64,000 nt of DNA from Osedax frankpressi (lineage: Eukaryota; Annelida; Polychaeta; Sabellida; Siboglinidae): assembly GCA_964035775.1 (NCBI GenBank), contig OZ038316.1, positions 13,016,854 to 13,080,853 of the forward strand, written 5' to 3'. Below the pieces are notes generated by a model. The model was not told the origin of the DNA, made no database searches, and was given only the letters and a program-made list of their open reading frames with translations. Numbering within the stretch: the first letter of the stretch is position 1; each line of letters starts with the position of its first letter. The position numbers were made by a program, and so were the translations under genes. This document shows, in pieces, positions 14,611 through 25,545 of this stretch.

Positions 14611-15455
14611 CTACATACATATATATATCATTGTAAATACTATATTGTAAATATACAATAATACAATCGTTTTATAATTCAAATAGTTATTTTATAAGTC
14701 CATCTTTCTATAGTTTACATAATGAGATATAAATGTACTATATTATGTAATTTCATTACATGACAAATGTAATTTAAATAGTTACTTTACTCTAATATAG
14801 TACATGTTCCATTTTATATGCTAACTATACTTGCTACATTGGTAAACATTAATTAATCTAATTATATATTATACAATTATTAATATAATGTATAGTTAAT
14901 TATGCAAAATATGATATCACTTCTTTAGATTGATGCGTATTTATAATATATATAATGTATATAATAATAATATTAACATTTATTTAAACATAATATGATG
15001 TATATTTTAAACTATAATATAATACATTATAACTATGATAATATCGTTTAATATTGATATATTTGTTTTGTTAAATTATTATTTTATTAGTATCAGCTTC
15101 TGATTGTAACAGATACAAAATATTATTACATTCAAACTTTTAACTAAATATCAACATATTTTAATTGTTCAATAAAAAATACAATGGAAATCAAAGTTTA
15201 CAAAGGTGGACTATAAATTCTGCGATATAGTGTATTAATGTTATATAGTATATCTAATACACAATGATATTTATATTATAATATAATATGCATGTGTTTA
15301 TGAATATTTGAAATAAGAATTAGCGTCATATTTAACTTCCTATTATAATAATTTTAGATAAAGATTTAGAAAATAGATTTATTATACACATTATAAATAT
15401 TTTAATTCAGAATTCTTTGATGTTATGCAAACCATTATAAATGTATACATATAAC

Positions 15456-15459
<4 letters not shown>

Positions 15460-15497
<38 letters not shown>
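15460..15497. repeat. (TA)n microsatellite
   Basis: About 19 uninterrupted TA dinucleotides. Confidence 0.97.
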
Positions 15498-15501
<4 letters not shown>

Positions 15502-15539
15502 AAAGATATAGGATTACTTATTGTATTAGATAGTATTTA

Positions 15540-15930
15540 CTAGAATCCAAACCCATAATGCACATTGTGCATTTCCCGATATGTCGTGTTTACATAAGAA
15601 GACATATGTACATATACATATGCGTATGTAGCCGAGATGTATAGAGTCATATACATATTATGTACACACTCGAGTGATCTAATATTACTATACAGCTCAC
15701 GTACATCTTCTTATTGACGACAATAAGTTGATATTCAAATTGATGTCCGAGTCTGCGTCGGAAAGATAGTTTATCAGTTCTCCTTCGTATAACAATACCA
15801 CAATAACACAATACCACAATAACACAATAGTTCCCGCGATTGTTCCCCGTATTGTAAGTTACTCCTGCTACGGAAACAACGTAAGCGTACGTACTACATT
15901 CCTATATCGATTCGAAATCGAAACACCGGG
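15540..15930. other. GC-richer, non-repetitive island
   Basis: The sequence has balanced composition, with several CpG steps and no long open frame. It includes a short acaataccacaata-type repeat at about 15795-15830. It could be regulatory DNA. I see no gene in it. Confidence 0.35.
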
Positions 15931-16139
15931 AGGCTAGTACTTATGTATAATACAATGTAATCTCGCGTATTCGTGTAATTGAATCATATACGAGATCATA
16001 TTTATACTATGGCCATTAAATATATTCGAAATAATCAGATTTTACATTTATAAACTACATGACATACACGCATGCATATAATGTCCATTGTAATCTATCC
16101 TCTGTTAATAATGTATATACTATATAGACGTCAATAGAC

Positions 16140-16165
16140 GTCGTACAATGTACATTGTATATAAT
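16140..16165. other. Perfect palindrome acaatgtacattgt beside two GACGTC sites
   Basis: A 14-bp perfect palindrome lies directly after two GACGTC hexamers spaced 10 bp apart (about 16128-16142). The same aatgtacatt core recurs elsewhere in the window. Confidence 0.6.
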
Positions 16166-16470
16166 ACAATTGTATTTTGATATATTTATTAGAGTATTTT
16201 AAATATATTGATATATGGTGATATATTATCAATATATACGTATATATAACAATCTTATGATAAAAGATATACAATATATAATAATTTATAAATAATATCT
16301 GCATAATAACAATGATAAGTTGAATGGTCAAGAGGTCAGTGTTGGAAATATAATAACATGAAAAAGCACCAAAGATATTCATTGGTTATCATTTCTCAAA
16401 TATGAAATAAATAAAATGATTCTACCATGTATTAATTAAATTTCTTTATTATTCACGTTTTTTACAATTA

Positions 16471-16710
16471 TATTTTATATAATTACAATACTTACAAGTT
16501 TATTTTATATAATTACAATACTTACAAGTATATTTTACATAATTACAATACTTACAAGTATATTTTATATAATTACAATACATATAAGTATATTTTATAT
16601 AATTACAATACATACAAGTATATTTTATATAATTACAATACTTACAAGTATATTTTACATAATTACAATACTTACAAGTATATTTTACATAATTACAATA
16701 CTTACAAGTT
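16471..16710. repeat. 30-bp minisatellite, 8 copies
   Basis: The unit contains tattttatataattacaata followed by cttacaagta. Eight nearly identical tandem copies occupy exactly 240 bp. Confidence 0.95.
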
Positions 16711-16884
16711 ATGTAATGTGCATTTGTAAAATGAAGTGAAAAAAATGTAATCGTAGTATCGATATATAATATACTATATGATAATACATTATATGTAATG
16801 AAACATACAGACACATATATGTTGGTATAACAAACATTTCCACAATTAATGCAATTATAATATTCATAAATATTTCTACGCTAA

Positions 16885-17250
16885 AAACCGCGCAGGAATT
16901 TAGGCCGCGACCATTTATTGTGTCCACATCTAAGGACTGCGAGATAAATACACCGCATACAATGGTGTACGAGGAACACAATGGCACACCGAACATAAGT
17001 ACATAATCACCGGGTTTAGGGCTAAGGGCTTTCGGGGAAGACGTACCGGGTCGATATCATTCCGTCTCGTAAATAGCTGCAAATCACGCGGGGCTCATCT
17101 CATTCACACACTTACTCGAATTGCGATAGCAGACGTAGACACCGAGATTTACGACTTAATTGTACGAGGTACATCGTGAACGGGGTACAAGGTACGTGTA
17201 GTCCAGTCACAGTTACACAGACCAGACTAACGGTCGATCACATGAATTAT
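16885..17250. other. GC-richer island with a quadruplex-capable G run
   Basis: This non-repetitive, CpG-containing block is unlike its AT-rich surroundings and has no convincing coding frame. It holds four G tracts at 17012-17037 and a GTAC-rich stretch at 17161-17200. A regulatory or conserved non-coding role is possible but unproven. Confidence 0.4.
17012..17037 (+). other. Potential G-quadruplex
   Basis: Four tracts of three, three, three and four G are separated by loops of 4, 4 and 5 bases. This fits the standard intramolecular G4 pattern on the plus strand and is striking in DNA this AT-rich. Confidence 0.6.
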
Positions 17251-17268
17251 CTTCGATTCATCATTACG

Positions 17269-17287
17269 TATATATATATATATATAT
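17269..17287. repeat. Short (TA)n tract
   Basis: About nine TA dinucleotides. Confidence 0.9.
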
Positions 17288-17357
17288 TGTCACTCGGATA
17301 CTTGCATCTTAGCTGCCAAATTAACTGTAGAATACAATTCCTGGTAGCATTATGCTA

Positions 17358-17359
<2 letters not shown>

Positions 17360-17389
<30 letters not shown>
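17360..17389. repeat. (TA)n microsatellite
   Basis: About 14 AT dinucleotides. Confidence 0.95.
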
Positions 17390-17391
<2 letters not shown>

Positions 17392-17522
17392 ATGTATATA
17401 TTCATGCTAAATATTGTATGAACAGCTTACGTTGTACAATATCTTCAAGTTGATTGATCATGAACTATATGTCATAAATATATATGCTTGTATAGATATA
17501 GTTAATCAGTCTTATAACATAG

Positions 17523-17602
17523 TCGCGCGCACGCACGCACGCACGCACCCGCACACGCACGCACACACGCACACACACACGCACACGCAGATGCACACAC
17601 AT

Positions 17603-17660
<58 letters not shown>
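17523..17660. repeat. Compound GCAC/CA/TA microsatellite
   Basis: A (GCAC)n stretch passes into (CA)n and then into (TA)n. The frame that crosses it encodes only His-Thr and Tyr-Ile repeats. Confidence 0.97.
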
Positions 17661-18306
17661 TAGATTGATGGATTGATGCTACATGACCTAATATATGTAG
17701 AAGTACTTATTACTTTGCGTTATACGATATTGATTATATTTTAATTTTCAGAATAATTACAGTTATGTATATTGTATAGATATAGAGATAAATACTATAA
17801 TTGAGAAATCACAGTAATATATGAGAATTAATAAGCCCTCATTAAATAATGATTTTGTTGTTAAAATATATTAAAAACTAAACGATATTGTATATGTTGT
17901 TTCACAACAATATTCAATATCAATTGTTCCATAATACAAGTTAGCATATAATAAAAAAAAAGTAATTCAATTTAGTATATGAATTATAAACAAATGAAAT
18001 TTTATATTTATTTATTTTGGCGGTATTATCTTTGAAATAATGATTATTTAAATTTAAAAAAATGCATAAGGATTATCGTATAAAAAGACGGTAAACGGCT
18101 GTCGTATTAGAACTTTGTATATGTGTCAACTAATATTTATATATATATTCAATAATATATTTATATATATCATTAAAAAAATATTCTAATTTTATAAAAA
18201 ATTAAATAATTAAATAACTTTAGATTTATATTATAAATATCCATTGAAACTGGCGTTACTATTTCGTGGTAATATTAGTCTTAATTTGTAATGAACAGTA
18301 TTTTTG

Positions 18307-18307
<1 letters not shown>

Positions 18308-18341
<34 letters not shown>

Positions 18342-18368
18342 TGTGTGTGTATGTGTGTGGGTGTGTGT
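18308..18368. repeat. (TA)n followed by (GT)n
   Basis: About 15 TA dinucleotides are followed by a GT-rich tract. Confidence 0.95.
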
Positions 18369-18433
18369 TTAATATCATATAGGTTTTTACTGTTATATTA
18401 TAATATTAATATTTTAAATTAGATAATGAGTAT

Positions 18434-18436
<3 letters not shown>

Positions 18437-18479
<43 letters not shown>

Positions 18480-18492
18480 TATATATATATAC
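18437..18492. repeat. Interrupted (TA)n
   Basis: TA dinucleotides with one aaa interruption near 18475. Confidence 0.95.
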
Positions 18493-18913
18493 AGTAGATT
18501 AATAATATTATAGATGAATCCATGGAATTATATCAATAATATATCAATATTCTTAAATATACATTATACAATATAAAATGAACACTATGTGATGTATTCT
18601 GTATTAGGTATAGTTTACACCACTAATTATTAAACATTGAATTTTGTAAATAATCGTGGTTCCAAATTTCTCTTTAAGAAAAATACAATTTAGTTATTGT
18701 AAGTGTAATTAAATATGTTATTATGTGATATACCCATATAGAGGGTTATTATTTTTAATAAATATTATAATAGAGCTGATTCATGTAATATGATATAATA
18801 CATTCATTCTACGTTGTATGTAATTTAATTTTTAATCGAATCCAAAAAAACACCAGGGATATTCATTGTCCACAGTTTTATTATGATAGTTAATACTCTA
18901 TATAAATAGCTTT

Positions 18914-18916
<3 letters not shown>

Positions 18917-18958
<42 letters not shown>

Positions 18959-18965
18959 GTATATA
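18917..18965. repeat. Interrupted (TA)n
   Basis: TA dinucleotides with two G substitutions. Confidence 0.95.
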
Positions 18966-19120
18966 ATGTGGATAGATTGATAATGTATGGGTTTTTAGCG
19001 GTAACCCAGGAAACCATCCTGGCGCTTTTAGTTTTTTTTGTTATATAATAAAAGAGATTTTATTTGTATTTAAATTATATTATGATTTTATTTTATTTAA
19101 AATAATTTTATAATAATTTA

Positions 19121-19303
19121 TATAATATTTAATAATTTATAATAATATTTAATAATTTATAATAATATTTAATAATTTATAATAATATTTAATAATTTAT
19201 AATAATATTTAATAATTTATAATAATATTTAATAATTTATAATAATATTTAATAATTTATAATAATATTTAATAATTTATAATAATATTTAATAATTTAT
19301 AAT
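19121..19303. repeat. 20-bp minisatellite, about 9 copies
   Basis: The unit is aataatatttaataatttat. Copies from 19141 onward are essentially identical, so the array is young or recently homogenised. Confidence 0.95.
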
Positions 19304-19558
19304 AGTTCATCGTCTGGTTTCTTGGGAACATTGTTTGCTTATATTGTGGAATGATTTATTTATGTCATATTATAAGAACATCTTTAGTATATTTCCCCTT
19401 AATAATATAACTGTCTATCGGTATATTACGTGTATAATACAATATACGATAACATACGTTTATTTTTTTCTTTCGTTGAGAATAATATTGAAACCATCCT
19501 TATAAGTTTAACAATTATTGAATCTACATAGTGAATTAAATAATATAAACTACAGTTT

Positions 19559-19578
19559 GGGTTGGGGCTGGGGTTAGG
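19559..19578 (+). other. G-rich run resembling telomeric repeats
   Basis: The bases gggttggggctggggttagg form G tracts of 3, 4, 4 and 2. They mix TTGGGG-like and TTAGG-like motifs. It may be a weak quadruplex or a single decayed telomere-like fragment; it is too short to decide. Confidence 0.4.
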
Positions 19579-19844
19579 AATGGTTTATAGATTATTTGAT
19601 TCGCATATACATTTGTAATAACATTATTATATATCAAAAAATACAATACAATATTACAGATTAAAAAATTAATAATATTATGATTTTATTTTTAAAACTA
19701 ATGTATATTAATTATCACGTCATTTAGTTGTTTGTTTGCTTTAAACAATATCAATTATATTTTAGTATGACTTACATCAACAATCAATGTAAAAAATTTA
19801 TTTTACATATTAATTTGAATGTATATAATAAGGTAAGCTGCTAC

Positions 19845-20168
19845 TTATATAATACTAATAATAGTTATATAATACTAATAATAGTTATATAATACTAATA
19901 ATAGTTATATAATACTAATAATAGTTATATAATACTAATAATAGTTATATAATACTAATAATAGTTATATAATACTAATAATAGTTATATAATACTAATA
20001 ATAGTTATATAATACTAATAATGGTTATATAATACTAATAATAATTATATAATACTAATACTAGTTATATAATACTAATAATAGTTATATAATACTAATA
20101 ATAGTTATATAATACTAATAATAGTTATATAATACTAATAATAGTTATATAATACTAATAATAGTTAG
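19845..20168. repeat. 20-bp minisatellite, about 16 copies
   Basis: The unit is ttatataatactaataatag. Two copies carry single substitutions near 20033 and 20061; the rest are uniform. Confidence 0.95.
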
Positions 20169-20812
20169 ATAATCTAGTTTCTTGTTTCTTGAACAATAAA
20201 GCTATTTATAGAATTAAATTTCTAAAATTATTTATTATACTAGTTTTATTTACTTTATATTATTTAATTACAAATCAGTATTTGCTGTAATATGATGAAC
20301 GTGGTTCTATATACAAAATCGCTAGCATAACCTCCTATGATTGTAGAGCGCAATATATACCTTAATCTAAAGGTGTTCCGATAAATTATACTGGTATAAT
20401 TATATATAAATAATAACACATATTATTAATATATGTTTGTAAACATACCATTTGTATAAATGTAATTTAGACTCTTTTAAAAATAGTATCGTATCAGTAC
20501 TCATTTATTGATTAGATATGAACTACTTTAAAATACAAATATACATAGTCTACATATAAAGAATAAAATATAAGAAAAATTGAATACACGTAGTATATGA
20601 TTTCAAATAAATGTGTTTGTGTTAAATTATAATTATTAATTGACATTTAGTAGTTGAGATTAGTTATGTTTTACATATTTATGGGTTTATGTAATTTAAT
20701 ATTTACACGCAAATATGTTTACATAAAAAAGGTAGTTATAGATAATTATTATTTATACACTTATTTATATTAACATTTTGTAAACTCACGCAAAAACGTG
20801 AATGCTTTGTTT

Positions 20813-21012
20813 NNNNNNNNNNNNNNNNNNNNNNNNNNNNNNNNNNNNNNNNNNNNNNNNNNNNNNNNNNNNNNNNNNNNNNNNNNNNNNNNNNNNNNNN
20901 NNNNNNNNNNNNNNNNNNNNNNNNNNNNNNNNNNNNNNNNNNNNNNNNNNNNNNNNNNNNNNNNNNNNNNNNNNNNNNNNNNNNNNNNNNNNNNNNNNNN
21001 NNNNNNNNNNNN
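20813..21012. other. Assembly gap, 200 N
   Basis: The run is exactly 200 N. A second gap in the window has the same length, so 200 is probably a fixed placeholder and the true distance is unknown. Confidence 0.95.
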
Positions 21013-21275
21013 TTTATTGGGTGTTTAACGATATATTTGGATTAGGGTATTACCTTAATCCAGATATATGATAAGTAGGTCAAGGAACCGTTTAAAATAC
21101 CACACTTGGTGTATATATATTGCAGGGTCATATATATTGCAGACCATCATCGGATTTGATCAACTATAGTCCTAATTAAAGACATCCGATACTCTATTAG
21201 TATTCATTTAATACTTCTATAATATGTGTTTTAATACAATAGAATGCACTTTGATTTTAATATAATATGTAATTA

Positions 21276-21278
<3 letters not shown>

Positions 21279-21349
<71 letters not shown>
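21279..21349. repeat. (TA)n microsatellite
   Basis: About 35 TA dinucleotides without interruption. Confidence 0.97.
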
Positions 21350-21353
<4 letters not shown>

Positions 21354-21565
21354 CTATTATCATTATTACATATTTATTAAGTTTAAACAGGAAGGGATAA
21401 CACTGAAAGATATGCATAACAAATTGTTATATGTATAAAATGTCGTCACAAAGGTGAGTTCAAATCCAGATCAAATGTAACTACAAAAAGTGTAGATTGC
21501 AGTTCGGATGACATCCGATCTGGTTTGGAATTGGTGTTTAGTTTTTAAATATTATTAAAATAAAA

Positions 21566-21910
21566 TTGCATTATATAATACAATGGCATATGACATTATT
21601 TGTTACGATCTTAAGTATATTATATAATGAACTTAGGCTTAACGACACACGCTTAACGAATTCTTCGAATATCAGTTTACCGCTATATTCTACACTCCAA
21701 ACACTAGGTTACTTATCATGGTACCCGTATACTTGTGATTCTATAATGGACTCAGGACAAATTATTAATCGACCAACATTGATATTAATTGATATTTTAT
21801 ATATCATTATATCGTATGTAATCATTAAAAGTTTTGTTATATTCGACTTTATTAAACATATTTTAAATAATCTTAAAATTAAAGGATACTATTTTATACA
21901 CATAATATAA
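21566..21910 (+). CDS. Unrecognised open frame, 114 codons, doubtful
   Basis: The frame encodes a hydrophobic start, a middle section with LYSTLQTLGYLSWYPYTCDS, and a hydrophobic Ile-rich tail that could span a membrane. The middle section is kept in the inverted copy, whose frame diverges after the YPYTCD stretch. I recognise no family. Both copies may simply be decayed transposon or exon pieces, and the Ile/Tyr/Lys-rich tail is what AT-rich DNA encodes by chance. Confidence 0.2.
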   Translation: MHYIIQWHMTLFVTILSILYNELRLNDTRLTNSSNISLPLYSTLQTLGYLSWYPYTCDSIMDSGQIINRPTLILIDILYIIISYVIIKSFVIFDFIKHILNNLKIKGYYFIHII

Positions 21911-22240
21911 TAAATAAATTATAACGATTATTTTAAAGTTTAAAAAATGTAATTAAATAGATTGTATTCTAAATGTTAGTTATATTATAAACCTAATACA
22001 CTAATACAATTTTCTATTATTCTAAATGTCAGCTAAATATAAACATGCCAGTCATTAATATAAATATTTGATAATTTTATTAAATGCATGATATATTATC
22101 GTCTGCTTATTTATTAATCTATTGACGTATGCAAAATGGTTATATATGTAATGTAGTCATACTACAATGACAGCTGGTAAATTTCGAATTGCAAATATAA
22201 ATATTCAAAATAGTTCTAAGAATCTATCTACATATCATAT

Positions 22241-22342
22241 ATGTCGTATACGACACCGCCATTATATACTATTACGTCACCTAGTGATCTAAACATAGAA
22301 TTTGTAAGATTAGGTGAAGAGCAAAATAAACTTGTAATTTAA
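22241..22342 (+). CDS. Short open frame, 33 residues, doubtful
   Basis: ATG at 22241 opens a frame beginning MSYTTPPLYTITSPSDLN and ending with TAA. Its composition is less AT-driven than its neighbours. In the inverted copy the sequence is well conserved, but the frame is shortened by a stop. It could be a terminal-exon fragment. No function is suggested. Confidence 0.15.
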   Translation: MSYTTPPLYTITSPSDLNIEFVRLGEEQNKLVI

Positions 22343-22658
22343 TTAATTTAAATTAAATACATTTATAGTTATTTATATTATTATTATTTGTATTATTATA
22401 TATAGTTATTTTATTATACATGTAATTGAATTGCTTGACTATGACAACGAGACGATGAACGTTTACGAGTGCGCCAATGAAATATAATCTACAGATGTCC
22501 AATACATATATATATATATTTCCGATCGTCGAATGTATTTAAATGATTGTAAAAAAAAACCTTGCATCATCTTCAAACTATGCGATATTACTATTAATGG
22601 ATATTATTATTTTTTGATTTTTATGATACTGAATACATAATAGGAATGCTATTTTCAG

Positions 22659-22851
22659 ACGCGTGAATGGAAATATAGAAATAAATATAAGATTTGCAAT
22701 TTAAGAAATAATGTTGAGTGCATTTCGTGTAAGGAATATAATTATTGTGCAAGTAACTGTATTGTTAGTGGTGTCTGGTTACATGTAGAGGGAGAATACT
22801 GTTTCAAAGAGAGACAACTCTGTAATTTATTTTTAAAAGATGGAATAAACA
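22659..22851 (+). CDS. Cysteine-rich exon-like piece, chitin-binding-type spacing possible
   Basis: A 193-bp open block starts after a good acceptor (attttcag) and ends at an excellent donor (aaaca followed by gtaagt). It encodes about 64 residues with seven cysteines. The core reads SCKEYNYCASNC, then 12 residues to the next cysteine and six more to the last. The C-x5-C, C-x12-C and C-x6-C intervals resemble CBM14 (peritrophin-A) chitin-binding domains, but the interval between the third and fourth positions is too short. I see no partner exons nearby. The inverted copy near 62560-62755 looks broken. Confidence 0.35.
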
Positions 22852-23088
22852 GTAAGTTTATATTATAGTTATATAACACCATTGTAGAATTTGTTTTTTT
22901 TTTAAATAAATATATCAGTCACTTAAGTAGACGTTTTAGTTAATAATAATCATTAAATGACAAAAAGTAGTCTGTCATTTATTATGAATTTACTATTTTT
23001 AATTGAGATATTAATTTAGTTATAGATATTCTAACGTATTTTTTTATTTTAAAATTATATACCCATGATTAAACTATAGTTTACCCGT

Positions 23089-23089
<1 letters not shown>

Positions 23090-23153
<64 letters not shown>

Positions 23154-23154
23154 T
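23090..23154. repeat. (TA)n microsatellite
   Basis: TA dinucleotides interrupted by two C substitutions. The counterpart in the other arm is at 62263-62326. Confidence 0.95.
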
Positions 23155-23779
23155 GCTTGGATTTCTTGAGTGATGTTGTATATAATGTATTATTTTTACC
23201 AAAATGTAAATACATTACCTGGATATATTATTGGAAGAGAGTACGTATCAGCTATATTATGGTATCTTAAATTTGTAATTTCTGTCTTTCTTAGTTTCAT
23301 ATTTTTATTATGTAACATATTATTTTCATATGCGAATTGATATATTGAGGTGTTCATATTGTTTGGATTATTAATTATTATATTTTGACTCACATTGTTT
23401 AACAATCATTGTTTTGTTGCATAAGTCATTATGAAGTATAACATCGGTTAACAAACTAGTCACAATGATATTAGAAAATGGCTATTTTAGTGTCTGGTAG
23501 TTTACCTATAGGTAGGTTTGAGTTGTTGTAAATTCTTAAGGATTAATTATTGTCTTGTATTATTGTGTATCTGATGTTTTCAAATAATTATACAAGATGA
23601 GATGAAATATGTTGTATTATACAATCAATCAAACATCTATTTTTGTATAGTATTACTATAGATGACTCTACTTAATATCATTATGATTGATGGTTCCTTC
23701 TTCATACATACAATTATTCAATACTACAGCTGCTCCATGACCCGATAGCCCGTACTTCCTTATCATAATCGCCATAGGA

Positions 23780-24545
23780 GGATGGTCGCCATATGAGAAA
23801 CTAAATCAATTATATGAAATAAATATTACGGAAATTAAAATTTGTATTATCATTATACAACCTATTCGTGGAATAGAATTTAAATTAAATAGATACATGG
23901 ATCATATCAATACTCTTCGAAAGCATAGAAGCGTAAATGAGATCAATTCACATTTCGAAAAATACAATATTCTTTTCGATATTGCTTCGTGCAAATTAAA
24001 AAATATAGATAATTGTCAATGCCAACCTCTATGGAGTTACAATGGCGAGGGATTCTTCATCATTGACCAGAGATCTAATAAATAAATGTGTATCGGTTTA
24101 ACTTCTAGAACACCAACTTCTTTCAAGAGTAAAAGAGTAACATCTCAGAGTAATGCATCATCTACTTCAACATGCAAGTTAATAACTAATACTAATTACC
24201 ATATATAAAATCAGTTAAATCATAATTAATAAAATAAGAGTATTCTTATTTAAGAGTAAATTTATTTTTTTATATATATTCTATTTATGTATAACAGTCA
24301 TTCTAACTTATTAGATACGGATGTCTCCACCATATCAGCTTAACGTTCTCCTAATGATCCTAATTCATTTGATGAGCAAAAATCTAGCTTTCCAAGATAT
24401 GATTTATGTTTTGTAATTTAAGAATTTGTTTGTAAAGTAAAGTATACAATTAACAATGATTAATAATATAAATTTGTATTTTTGTAATATTTATTTCATA
24501 TAATTGATATAGGTTCTCATTTGGTGATCATAATTCTACAGCAAA
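23780..24545. repeat. Imperfect inverted repeats flanking the LFDIASCK fragment
   Basis: About 65 bp at 23784-23850 recur in reverse complement at about 24480-24545. The shared core is atcaattatatgaaataaat. Both ends encode a WSPxExLxxLYEINIT peptide in outward-to-inward orientation, so this is a duplicated exon-like piece in inverted orientation or the ends of a small mobile unit. The same arrangement is present in the other arm near 60890 and 61600. Confidence 0.55.
23783..24085 (+). pseudogene. Unnamed-family protein fragment (LFDIASCK...DQRS)
   Basis: An open frame of about 100 codons contains a WSPYEKLNQLYEINIT stretch, then DHINTLRKHRS, LFDIASCKLKNIDNCQC and FFIIDQRSNK. The combination of LFDI, CK, CxC and DQR resembles, from memory, an uncharacterised protein family abundant and often dispersed in invertebrate genomes. 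I cannot name it. The copy at 61329-61517 encodes the same 62 residues from MDHIN onward. The piece is shorter than those proteins and looks broken. It could be transposon cargo rather than a host gene. Confidence 0.4.
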
Positions 24546-24979
24546 GAAATATACAATTTGAATTGTAACTAACTGGATTGAAATATGTGATGGTTATTGG
24601 AGGTCTCCTGAAAATGTTCACGATTGCGCGTTTCTTCATCGGATGTACTGCTTTGTATATATTCTCTTGTTTATTTAATAACTTATGATACTGGGATATA
24701 TTATATAATTGAAAACTATTTCATATATTATACAATACGGTATATCATTTATATTTTAAGACAAGCCAAAACTATTGCCGCATATGTTGACGAATTTAAT
24801 GTGACAATCGGTACACTCCTAATTACATCATCTGCCATAGTAACAAAAACAAGTCTAGTGATTACATTATTTTGAAATGTACGTGAATAATTTTACATTA
24901 AACAAATAATTTATCTACCCGATGTATAACATATATATTACTAAATATAATGAACTACAAGTAATTATAAACTGATATC

Positions 24980-25545
24980 CCTGACTAATTCAGGTAATTC
25001 CTTAAGAAGCTTAACAACGATACTCAGCATTGGTCATTCTACAATAGATTAATTGTCAACAATACTTGTAAAGCTCTATACTCTGCATTTGAGTAGAGTG
25101 TATATAACTGCAAAGAACAATACAATAGTGGGACTTAATCTGGTCGTTTTTTGAAAGTAGTTGAGGTTTATTAAATTGTATAGATGTTACATGTGTAAAA
25201 GGTGTTGATAATGCGTATTCAACATTTTATAATTATAAGGGACATAATAGTGTTGTATTAATGGTGTTGTATTAATGTGAATCGTAGGTTCATCTATGTA
25301 GATATAGTGTGTAAGGGAAGGGTTAGCTATGGTGGTATTTTGTCAAGTTCTAGCCTTTCTAAATTAGTAATGGATGTGTCATACATATTAAATATATCGC
25401 CATCAAAACAGCTGCCTGGACTTGATGTCAAAATTCCATATTTTATTCTGGTAGACGAAATAATTCCCATTAAAGTCAAATATAGTACATATTGAGGGCT
25501 AAATGTGAAATGCGGAGAGTCGTTTAACATGGTAATATGTAACGC
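24980..25545 (+). pseudogene. PIF/Harbinger transposase remnant
   Basis: The first part reads SGNSLRSLTTILSIGHSTI, matching the helix-turn-helix-like start region of HARBI1-type transposases (LATGxSxRSLxxxFxIGxSTI). Farther on come YNYKGHNSVVLM, then FIYVDIVCKGRVSYGGILSS, then LPGLDVKIPYFILVDE. These follow the order of the DDE_Tnp_4 domain. The reading frame is interrupted and changes between these blocks. The acidic residue normally found in GRxSDGG is Tyr here and also in the other arm, so activity was lost before the two copies separated. Such transposases cut and paste DNA with short target duplications; I did not find the element's ends. Confidence 0.8.

Larger units (their letters stand above)
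13831..20812. other. AT-rich stretch without a supportable gene
   Basis: No multi-exon or long coding signal was found between the satellite edge and the first gap. The stretch holds TA tracts, one compound CA/TA tract, minisatellites listed separately, and three GC-richer islands at about 14320-14520, 15540-15930 and 16890-17250. Open frames here are short and mostly encoded by simple repeats. Confidence 0.7.

Noticed and set aside
17176-17668. Plus-strand frames ending in His-Thr or Tyr-Ile runs
   Set aside because: They run through TA and CA microsatellites and lack any non-repeat conserved section.
21440-21500. A gagttcaaatcc string resembling a tRNA box B, possibly a tRNA-derived SINE
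   Set aside because: The T-arm bases do not pair and no convincing box A lies at the right distance upstream.
23196-23405. 69-codon frame on the minus strand, also open at 62008-62217
   Set aside because: About eight base differences separate the copies and six of the seven changed codons alter the residue. This is not the pattern of a protein under constraint, and no family is recognised.
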